DNA from: B8-G4 sp033720735
GTDB lineage: Bacteria; Bacteroidota; Bacteroidia; Chitinophagales; Saprospiraceae
NCBI GenBank assembly: GCA_033720735.1
Contig: JAWWBX010000136.1
Span: forward strand, 1-10,585
DNA: 10,585 nt
Reading direction: 5' to 3'
In this document: positions 1 through 6,161 of the stretch, piece after piece
Position numbering within the stretch: position 1 is the first letter of the stretch
Layout: every line of letters begins with the position of its first letter
The notes under the pieces: model-generated
Database searches by the model: none
The model's input: the letters and a program-made list of their open reading frames with translations, nothing else
What the model was told of the DNA's origin: nothing
Translations under genes and position numbers: made by a program

Positions 1-25
1 GGTGGGGTGACCGGGGGCAAGAAAA

Positions 26-47
26 AAGCCCCTTCTTTAAGGGGCTT
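26..47 (-). terminator. Intrinsic terminator, minus strand
   Basis: A perfect 9-bp inverted repeat, AAGCCCCTT / AAGGGGCTT, has a 4-base loop (35-38). Read on the minus strand the stem is followed directly by a run of six T (complement of 22-27), the textbook form of a Rho-independent terminator. On the plus strand the stem is followed by CTACCAG with no T-run, so it should mainly stop minus-strand transcription. No minus-strand gene is visible in the 500 bases upstream of it, so what it terminates is unknown. Confidence 0.7.
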
Positions 48-96
48 CTACCAGACTATTATGAAAAAACTCTCAAAAAGTTTTCAACCTAAAGCG

Positions 97-144
97 AATT
101 GCAGTCGCAAGTTACAGTCATAACTCATTGGTTGCGAGTCAATT
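97..144. repeat. Long imperfect inverted repeat (hairpin)
   Basis: Arms pair in three blocks: AATTG (97-101) with CAATT (140-144), TCGCAA (105-110) with TTGCGA (132-137), and GTTA (111-114) with TAAC (121-124). The apical loop is CAGTCA, with a one-sided bulge TCATTGG at 125-131. Fifteen base pairs in all. It could be an RNA structure or a protein-binding dyad; the sequence does not decide. Confidence 0.4.
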
Positions 145-198
145 GAATCAGGGCATGATGGATATGAAGCCAGACGCATCTGGACAGTGACCAATGCC

Positions 199-218
199 TG
201 AAAAGGGGCTTCTTTTCA
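199..218. repeat. Short perfect hairpin TGAAAAG / CTTTTCA
   Basis: A 7-bp perfect inverted repeat with loop GGGCTT. It contains the second copy of the AAGGGGCTTCT 11-mer that also forms one arm of the terminator at 26-47. No T-run follows on either strand, so it does not look like a terminator. Function unknown. Confidence 0.35.
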
Positions 219-516
219 CCGGCGAAGCAACCGATCACCGTTTTGGGCGCGCTCATCGAACGAAAAGGGCCGCCAGTCGATATTTGGTCTGGCGCTGTCT
301 CCTTTCCGACGTTGCCAGCGTTCTATAGAGCAACCAAGTATCAAGACCGGACCTCCGAGTATTCACTTGAGGAATTCGCATGTATGAAGAACCAACGCTG
401 CCCCCGTGTTTCTTTCGCCGGAAGTCATTTTAACGATTACGACCACGACTGTACCGACAACCAACCAGGCGTCACGCGTGATGTTTTAGGCCCTTTCCTC
501 CTAAATCCTGGTGTCC

Positions 517-1323
517 ATGTCGCATGAAGACCTGCGTATTAAGACAGTCATCGTCGATGGGGACGAAGACATCCAGGAGCGTATTGAAGACGTGCTCGAC
601 CGCTATACTGAATTCGACCTGGTCAGTACATGCCATACCGGCGAGCAGGCGATCGCCGCATTGCACAACCATCTGCCTGATCTGATCTTCCTCGAGACGG
701 AGTTGCCTGACATGTCCGGCTTTGATGTGATCCAGCGCATGCATCCGGTGCGTCCGTCCCAGTTTGTATTTATCACGCATTCCCGACACCACGCCATCCG
801 GGCGTTTGAGTATTTCGCGTTTGATTATATCCTGAAGCCATTCGACAGCAACCGGTTGCACCTCACGTTGATGAAGGTCAAAGAGGATTTCTATAAGAAG
901 AACAGTGACAAGCTGCAGGACAAACTGAACGCGCTGTTCCGTTACGTCCATGGCAATCAGGACAAACGACCACAACAACCCATGAATGGCGGGGCCCTGA
1001 TTCCCGTCAAGATGTCGGGGCGCATCTACTTTATCAAGGAAGAGGAGATCCAGTATATCGTGGCTGCCGGCTACTATATCGAGATCCACGCCAACGGCAA
1101 GAAACATCTGCTCAGACAATCACTCACGAGTATCAGCGAGCGCTTTAATGAGCGGAAGTTCATCCGGATCCACCGGTCGGTGATCATCAATATCAGCTAC
1201 CTCAAAGAGATCAACAAGCTCGGGGCCAACGATTTTTCGGTCAAAATGGCTGACGACGCGACCTTCCGCATCTCCAAATCATACAAGGGTAACGTATTCC
1301 AAAAGATCGGTATACGTAACTGA
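517..1323 (+). CDS. LytTR-family response regulator with Glu at the phospho-acceptor site
   Basis: Two-domain DNA-binding regulator (268 residues from the ATG; an in-frame GTG lies two codons upstream at 511, and neither has a clear ribosome binding site). Residues about 7-121 form a receiver (CheY-like) domain and about 160-265 a LytTR DNA-binding domain, with the characteristic block FIRIHRSVIINISYLKEI near 215-232. In family members the receiver phospho-acceptor sits in a motif like FLDxELP; here it reads FLETELPDMSG, so the Asp is Glu60 (codon GAG at 694-696). The acidic pocket is also changed: IVDGDED instead of IVDDE, leaving Asp14 but Gly at the next position. Thr87, Tyr104 and Lys107 of the switch region are retained. 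It probably does not use ordinary Asp phosphorylation; Glu may mimic the phosphorylated state (inference). No LytS-type histidine kinase gene is adjacent, so it is an orphan here. The LytTR family call is firm; the target genes are unknown, the neighbouring RNA locus being one possibility. Confidence 0.93.
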   Translation: MSHEDLRIKTVIVDGDEDIQERIEDVLDRYTEFDLVSTCHTGEQAIAALHNHLPDLIFLETELPDMSGFDVIQRMHPVRPSQFVFITHSRHHAIRAFEYFAFDYILKPFDSNRLHLTLMKVKEDFYKKNSDKLQDKLNALFRYVHGNQDKRPQQPMNGGALIPVKMSGRIYFIKEEEIQYIVAAGYYIEIHANGKKHLLRQSLTSISERFNERKFIRIHRSVIINISYLKEINKLGANDFSVKMADDATFRISKSYKGNVFQKIGIRN

Positions 1324-1419
1324 CCTACTGCCACCTGCACACTGCCACAGGTCAATGTGTTTATAGTCAAGAGCATGTGTATGGTGGAAAAAAATATTTA
1401 AAAAAATTGAATATAAAAG

Positions 1420-1451
1420 TTGCATATATGTAACACATCCGTTTATATTAG
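1420..1451 (+). promoter_or_regulatory. Possible Bacteroidota-type promoter in an AT-rich block
   Basis: The stretch 1385-1450 is strikingly AT-rich compared with everything around it. Inside it, TTG (1420-1422) is followed after 21 bases by TATATTAG (1444-1451), one mismatch from the Bacteroidota -7 consensus TAnnTTTG, and the spacing is at the long end. A start near 1457-1460 would place it just ahead of the structured region. Supported only by position and composition. Confidence 0.3.
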
Positions 1452-1455
1452 TTCT

Positions 1456-2124
1456 CCCTTTGAGAGGGTAATAAAACTTCGTTCTTTGTCAACCTTTCCT
1501 GGAGACTTTACCTGGTAGAAGCCCAAGCCTTCTCGGGGATTGTGCGGTAGTCGGAGGGCAACCTCAGGCAGCCGGGCAACTGCAAAATCCGGACCCGTTC
1601 GCGGCGAAGGAGGATGCGATTGGGTGGATGCCACCGTCGTCTGTGCCAAACCTGCAGAGGTGATGCACAGAGGACAGCGGAACGTTCCGGGTCCTGGACC
1701 TGGTACCGGAAGCAGGTTGGGAAGCGGGATCGCAAGATGCCGTGAAACAGCCACTGTCGGGAAAGCGGCTCGCCTCGCAAGAGGAGGGACGTCAGACCGG
1801 CTCCGCTTGGAGATGGGAAGCCGAAAGGCAGACGATCACCGGCGCACTGCCGAGCAGTATGCGGCCCGTTGGGTAGCATGCGGTGAGGCATCGGGAGAGT
1901 CTCCGCAAGGGAAAGAACAAAAACGAAAAGGTCAATCCGGCTTTGCCGGTGCGGCCATGCGGAAGGAGCGGCGCTTCGGCGCCAACCCGGAAGCAGATGT
2001 CTGCGTCGCAGGGAGAATGAGGGCAACGGATTCGTCCGGGGCCTGCGTTGGAAACAACCATTAACCAATCTGGGATTAAGACATCAAGGGAAAAAGGGAT
2101 TGCGCAGCGATGTGCAGTCCCTTT
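1456..2124 (+). ncRNA. Candidate large structured non-coding RNA, family not recognised
   Basis: About 650 bases of GC-rich sequence without a credible protein hold at least sixteen non-overlapping local hairpins between 1554 and 2038. Several end in stable tetraloops when read on the plus strand: GCAA at 1558-1561 (stem GAGG/CCTC), 1732-1735 and 1777-1780 (CCTC/GAGG); GAAA at 1823-1826; TTCG at 1598-1601, 1975-1978 (GGCGC/GCGCC) and 2031-2034 (CGGA/TCCG). Others include GGTGG/CCACC (1623-1635), ACTGC/GCAGT (1846-1858) and CCGGC/GCCGG (1937-1949). Compound stems lie at 1641-1670 (CTGTGC/GCACAG outside, ACCT/AGGT inside a symmetric 3x3 internal loop) and 1672-1694 (GGAC/GTCC outside CGGA/TCCG). 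Loops of this kind are asymmetric in sequence, so they fix the sense strand as plus. An AT-rich promoter-like block precedes the region and a terminator hairpin ends it. I found no RNase P, tmRNA, SRP RNA or group II intron domain V signature. Ends are approximate. Alternatives are a diverged intron or a decayed gene. Confidence 0.5.
2093..2124. terminator. Bidirectional intrinsic terminator between converging units
   Basis: A 13-bp stem (AAAGGGA with TCCCTTT at its base, continuing through two G-T wobbles) encloses the loop AGCGAT. On the minus strand the stem runs into five T (complement of 2091-2095), a good terminator about 75 bases past the stop of the 1276-residue surface protein gene. 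On the plus strand the stem is followed by CCTGTTTTAGG, a weaker T-rich tail that could end the structured RNA arriving from the left. Confidence 0.7.
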
Positions 2125-2198
2125 CCTGTTTTAGGCCATGACCATTCTACAATCACCGGACACGCAACGCCAGTCCGAACCGTCATCACCAGCCTTTC

Positions 2199-5100
2199 TC
2201 ACTCAAGGACCACTCGTACCGTATGCACTCCGCCATCCGCCGGATCGTGCAGGCGTACCAGATACAGGCCTGCTGCAAGGGATCTCACCGGCAGGGCGGC
2301 GCTCGTTTTTTGTGGGCCAAGCGTCACCGCGTGATCAACCAGCACCCGACCGTGCAGATCGACAAGGGCAAGCCGCAGATTTCGGGCCGACACCCAGTTG
2401 TTGTCGACGGTGACCGTCAGGGCATCTCCACTGCGGGCCGGATTGGGAAAGACCTCCATACCCACAAGACCCGCAATCGGCTGCGATGTTGAAGTGGTCA
2501 GGAAGAAGTCAAAGACCATGGAGCAACCGATAAAATCGGTGACCGTGAGAGAATATTCTCCAGTCGGCAGGCCACTGACATCCTGGGTGGTGTCGCCGGT
2601 GCTCCATAGATAGGCGTAGGGAGGGATGCCGCCACCAACGGAAATGCTGATGGCTCCCGAGTTTTGCCCGGTATCAGGCTCAATGACGGTCTGGGTCAGG
2701 ACAATGTTGTCGACGACATTCAGGTTGAGGATAATGACACTGTCACAGGTTTCGGAGATCGGAACGACTTTGGTATAGGTGCCGCTCTCCGTGAGCTCCT
2801 GTCCGTCAAAGATCACCGAGTTGCCCGGGCAGATCACCTGATTGGTCTCATCGACAATTTCCGTGACCACTGCCAACTGCAGTGTCACCGTGCTGTCACA
2901 TCCGTCACTCGACTGAATGGTTTGCTCGTACTCGCCCGATTCGGTGTACGCCGAGCCCCCAATGTAAAAGGTGTCGCCCACGCAGATGGTCGATTGAACA
3001 GTGACATCCCAGGTGGGGTTTACAGTCAGATTGAGGTTGACCAGGCTGTCGCAACCGTTGGCAGCGCCTCCTTCCAGAATAGCCACGTAAGTGCCTGTAG
3101 CACCGAATTGCTGGTCACCGATCGTGAGTGTGTCACCCGCACAAATGCTCGTGACCAGGCTGGATTCCGGGATCTCGCGGACAATGACGTTGAAGGCACC
3201 ATTGGCGTTGCCCGGGCACAGCGCATCGTTGAAGCTGCTGAGGGCCACCAGCGCGCTCTCATCAGGGACGAAAGAGGCAAATGCGATCGGATCTTCCGAA
3301 AAGAAAGGTTGCTGGGGTACGCCATTGAGCGTAAACTCAGCGATGAACGGCGGTTGGCCGCTGAAGTCAAAGCGCAACAAGACTTCTTCACCTTCGCAGA
3401 TCGTATCCGGGCTCAGCAAGGTCATGCTGGCGGTTGGTTGCACACGGACGACAACGTCAAACTCCTCGACTTGTGTCTCGCACAACCCGTTGGTGCCAAC
3501 GACGGTATAGGATGCAAGGGCAGGTTCGGTTCCGAAATTGAACAGCTGTTGAAACAGGAAGGATCCCGAGCCGGACTCGGCGCCGACCACATTGCCTACC
3601 GTCGTCACCTCCCACTCGTAAGTGACAGGCGGATCCAGGGCGGATTCGAAGACCGCCACGAGGGTATCGCCGCTGCAGAGCGTCAGGTTGGGGATCGGGT
3701 TGATGAAAGGCATCGTGCAGCAATTCAACACTGCCTCGAAACTCAGCGGCGGATCGGCTTGACAAGCGGTGCTGACTACCGAACCGATCTCACCGTCTGC
3801 AAAAGACTTGACGGAAACTGTCAGAGGCGCATTGGACGTACAATCGGCAAGCGTGGTCAGGGTGAAACAGACTTTCCACCGTGAGCTGTCCGGATCACAA
3901 TCACTGATATCACCGATCGTCTCATCCGGGTCGTCATTGGGCGGAGGGTCGTCGTTGTTGATGAAATACCATCCCGCCGGCAGCGCAACGCCGCCAGGGT
4001 ATCCCTGAATGACATTCGTAAAGTTGTAATTCACTGAACCGACCGGCCACCAGTCCCAGGTCCCGTTGGAGAGTGGTACCAGCATCGTATCAACGTCCAC
4101 GGGCATGCCAAGCCCGTTGAAACTGGCTGAATCCCATCCGCCCCCGAAGGTCGGTTGGATCCCCTGCAAACCATTGCACTCCAGCTTGTCCCACATGGTG
4201 ACCTCATAACAAAAGGTGACAGCCTCTCCAGGCATATAGGGTCCGTTCAACGGTGACCCCATAGATGTCCTGGCCACATACAATTCCGGATTCCTGTTGC
4301 AGAAGTTGACGTCAAGTGCTGACGCACAGATCGTAAACGCTCCTGAAAGCCCGGCGCCGTCGCCCACCACGACGTAGTAGGCCGTGTCCGGCTCCACGTC
4401 AATGTTGTTGAGCTGTACGCTGCCGTTGGTGCCAATGGCACAATCGATTGTCGTAAACATGTTGCAGTTGAGGGTCTGCATCACAGCGATCTGGGGCTGA
4501 TTGAACTCTGCTGAGGTCACGGCAATGGTCAGGACTTCGGCAGCACTGTCGGTGCGGATTTTGTACCATGTCGTCAGCCCGGAGAAGCCCTGGCATCCGC
4601 CGCCAGCCGGACCGGGCTGTGTGCCGATGTTGCAGCCTGCATTGCAGAAGATCGGCCCATTGGAGGCGACCTCGATCAACCCGGCGCCAACATCCATGAC
4701 GAAGCAGGCGTCATTTTCAACACACACAACCGTATCCACTTCCAGGCTGAGCAGCCAGAGGTTCTCATCCTCCAGATCTGTATTGGGCAGGTTGCCGTCT
4801 TCGGAGAAGGTGCTTCCGCAAAAATAGAGGGTCCCGTTTGTGCCCAGAGCAATGTCCCGGCCAAAGTCATCCTCCATCCCACCATAGTTCATTTGCCTCT
4901 GGATATTGCCGTTGGCGTCGAGAAACACGATCCATGCGTCCGCCATTCCCTTGTTGCCGGTCAGGTGCACATTTGATGACTCTGTTTGCGCCAACATGGC
5001 AAACTGCGTATTGTCGATCGCCGAGAGTTTGGTGCCGCTGTCGTCTTCCGTACCCCCGTAGGTGCGTTCCCACAGCAGGTTCCCGTTGGGGTCGATCTTG

Positions 5101-6029
5101 ACCACCCACACATCCGTCCCGCCGTAGCTGACGGTCTTGTCACCATCCTGGGAGTCGGAGGTGCCCACGATCGCGAAGTTCCCATCGGGCAGCTCAAGCA
5201 CATCCGCGGCAAGATCGTCGCCACTCCCTCCAAAGCTCTTCTCCCAGAGCAGGGCGCCATTCACATCAATCTTTACGACCCAGTAGTCAAAGCCGCCCTG
5301 ATTGGCGCTCACGTTGCCATCGGATGAGCTGGAAGATCCGGCGATCAGAAATCCGCCAGGGACCCGGATCATCTGGGCAGCCAGATCCGATTCACTGCCG
5401 CCATAGAATTCTGCCCACAAGGTGGCACCCTGCGCATTCGTGCGCGCGACCCAATAATCAAAGTTGCCGTTGTTTTCCGCACCCTCCAGGAACGGGGAGG
5501 TCGATTGGACCAGAAGAGCATACCCGCCGTCTGCCAGCGCCACGATGTCCACGCCTTGCTCACCCAGGGCGCCAGCGAAGACCCGCGAAACCAATGGGTT
5601 GCCCGCTGCGTCGAGGGTCAGCAGCCAGGCGCCGATCACCCCCGGATTGTTGGTGACATCCCCGTCGTCCGACCATGTCGTGCCGAAGGTGGCGATCTGC
5701 CCGTTGGCACTGTGCGTCAGGGCACGCAGGTCGTCGTTGTTGCTGCCGCCAAACGATTTGCTCCACAAGGTGTCACCTTCCGGAGTCAGTTGCATCACCC
5801 AATAATCTGATCCTTCCTGATTGGAGTTGACGTCGCCATCAGATGAGAACGAGCGCCCGCCCACTACGATCAAACCGTCTTCGGATTCATCGACCGCGTG
5901 CCCCTCGTCCTCGAGGCTTCCACCATACACCCGCGACAATTCCACTGAGTGCTGCGCAGATATCGCGGTGGCACACGCGATGAACAGAAGAAATAATAGA
6001 TACTTGAATGGTTTGTGTGTTTCCTTCAT
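2199..6029 (-). CDS. Large modular T9SS-secreted surface protein with seven propeller-like repeats
   Basis: A 1276-residue exported protein. A signal peptide occupies residues 1-26 (hydrophobic YLLFLLFIACATAISA, cleavage after AQ). Residues about 30-433 are seven repeats of 56-60 residues, each running from an F/YGG turn through SxDGDVxxN, a DYWVVKxD-like strand and a G-N-x-L-W end; seven copies suggest a closed beta-propeller (inference). A Cys-rich section follows (434-771), its first part resembling pre-peptidase-type beta domains. Then come Ig/PKD-like segments (about 772-952), three repeats of the type CxGDTxxIGxxxYTxSGxY...GCDSxVxLxLxV (962-1003, 1015-1054, 1065-1105; the last has CPGN), an SprB-type repeat (about 1123-1169, with GGGIPPYAYLWSTGDTT) and a type A sorting domain (1193-1276, VFPNPARSGD and GLYLVRL), which in this phylum directs outer-membrane export and surface attachment. 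No catalytic motif is visible, so adhesion, gliding support or ligand binding are the likeliest roles. Its start codon lies 132 bases from the divergent dehydrogenase gene. Confidence 0.9.
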   Translation of the reverse strand: MKETHKPFKYLLFLLFIACATAISAQHSVELSRVYGGSLEDEGHAVDESEDGLIVVGGRSFSSDGDVNSNQEGSDYWVMQLTPEGDTLWSKSFGGSNNDDLRALTHSANGQIATFGTTWSDDGDVTNNPGVIGAWLLTLDAAGNPLVSRVFAGALGEQGVDIVALADGGYALLVQSTSPFLEGAENNGNFDYWVARTNAQGATLWAEFYGGSESDLAAQMIRVPGGFLIAGSSSSSDGNVSANQGGFDYWVVKIDVNGALLWEKSFGGSGDDLAADVLELPDGNFAIVGTSDSQDGDKTVSYGGTDVWVVKIDPNGNLLWERTYGGTEDDSGTKLSAIDNTQFAMLAQTESSNVHLTGNKGMADAWIVFLDANGNIQRQMNYGGMEDDFGRDIALGTNGTLYFCGSTFSEDGNLPNTDLEDENLWLLSLEVDTVVCVENDACFVMDVGAGLIEVASNGPIFCNAGCNIGTQPGPAGGGCQGFSGLTTWYKIRTDSAAEVLTIAVTSAEFNQPQIAVMQTLNCNMFTTIDCAIGTNGSVQLNNIDVEPDTAYYVVVGDGAGLSGAFTICASALDVNFCNRNPELYVARTSMGSPLNGPYMPGEAVTFCYEVTMWDKLECNGLQGIQPTFGGGWDSASFNGLGMPVDVDTMLVPLSNGTWDWWPVGSVNYNFTNVIQGYPGGVALPAGWYFINNDDPPPNDDPDETIGDISDCDPDSSRWKVCFTLTTLADCTSNAPLTVSVKSFADGEIGSVVSTACQADPPLSFEAVLNCCTMPFINPIPNLTLCSGDTLVAVFESALDPPVTYEWEVTTVGNVVGAESGSGSFLFQQLFNFGTEPALASYTVVGTNGLCETQVEEFDVVVRVQPTASMTLLSPDTICEGEEVLLRFDFSGQPPFIAEFTLNGVPQQPFFSEDPIAFASFVPDESALVALSSFNDALCPGNANGAFNVIVREIPESSLVTSICAGDTLTIGDQQFGATGTYVAILEGGAANGCDSLVNLNLTVNPTWDVTVQSTICVGDTFYIGGSAYTESGEYEQTIQSSDGCDSTVTLQLAVVTEIVDETNQVICPGNSVIFDGQELTESGTYTKVVPISETCDSVIILNLNVVDNIVLTQTVIEPDTGQNSGAISISVGGGIPPYAYLWSTGDTTQDVSGLPTGEYSLTVTDFIGCSMVFDFFLTTSTSQPIAGLVGMEVFPNPARSGDALTVTVDNNWVSARNLRLALVDLHGRVLVDHAVTLGPQKTSAALPVRSLAAGLYLVRLHDPADGGVHTVRVVLE

Positions 6030-6054
6030 TCCGACGCATTTTCCGTCTTAGAAT

Positions 6055-6088
6055 CAAAAAATTAGGCAAAAAAGGGTCACCCGCCAAA
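6055..6088 (-). promoter_or_regulatory. Possible promoter of the large surface protein gene
   Basis: On the minus strand, TTTG (complement of 6085-6088) is followed after 20 bases by TAATTTTT (complement of 6057-6064), close to the Bacteroidota TTTG/TAnnTTTG pair with a final T for G. It would start transcription roughly 20 bases before the start codon at 6029. Weak match. Confidence 0.35.
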
Positions 6089-6097
6089 TGGTATACA

Positions 6098-6112
6098 CGG
6101 CAGACAATGCCG
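6098..6112. repeat. Inverted repeat CGGCA-GACAA-TGCCG in the divergent intergenic region
   Basis: A perfect 5-bp dyad with a 5-base spacer sits mid-way between the two divergent start codons, 10 bases upstream of the putative minus-strand -33 element. Its location suits an operator controlling both genes, but a dyad this short can occur by chance. No good plus-strand promoter was found here; TACATTTA at 6119-6126 is a one-mismatch -7 box lacking a TTG partner. Confidence 0.25.
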
Positions 6113-6161
6113 ATCCATTACATTTACTGCTTTTAGTCATAAACCACCACAAGATACCGTT

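Larger units (their letters stand above)
1..516. other. Non-coding, hairpin-rich region upstream of the LytTR gene
   Basis: No convincing protein gene lies in this stretch. The left 220 bases hold four inverted repeats (26-47, 97-144, 170-183 and 199-218). The one at 170-183 is CCAGA-CGCA-TCTGG. The 11-mer AAGGGGCTTCT occurs twice in the same orientation, at 39-49 and 203-213. The only plus-strand reading frame (243-527, TTG start) has no recognisable composition or domain. From about 220 to 510 I see nothing specific. The best partial match to a Bacteroidota -7 box is GATATTTG at 279-286, with no TTG at the right distance, so the promoter of the downstream regulator is not identified. Confidence 0.5.

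Noticed and set aside
243..527. 94-codon plus-strand frame before the LytTR gene
   Set aside because: TTG start, no ribosome binding site, no recognisable composition, and it overlaps the regulator start out of frame.
1333..1352. ACCTG/CAGGT hairpin just after the LytTR stop as its terminator
   Set aside because: Only five base pairs with a ten-base loop and no T-run; too weak to call.
1750..1765. GCCACTG followed by GGGAAAG, resembling cobalamin riboswitch core blocks
   Set aside because: The spacing and the other conserved blocks are not in place, and the downstream gene is on the opposite strand, so no B12 gene is controlled.
1542..2060. Group II intron beginning at GTGCG (1542-1546)
   Set aside because: No domain V hairpin of the conserved kind near the right end and no maturase gene. 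A five-base start motif is not enough. RNase P (GAGGAAAGTCC), tmRNA and SRP signatures were also looked for and not found.
1508..2068. Overlapping open frames on both strands (174 codons plus at 1540-2064, 186 codons minus at 1508-2068) in the RNA-like region
   Set aside because: Both translate to Arg/Gly/Ser/Pro-rich text with no domain, hydrophobic pattern or good start; open frames on both strands are expected in GC-rich DNA. Hairpin density explains the region better. Not fully excluded.
2664..3884. 406-codon open frame on the plus strand inside the surface protein gene
   Set aside because: It is antisense to a protein with clear domains; the frame stays open because of codon bias in the real gene.
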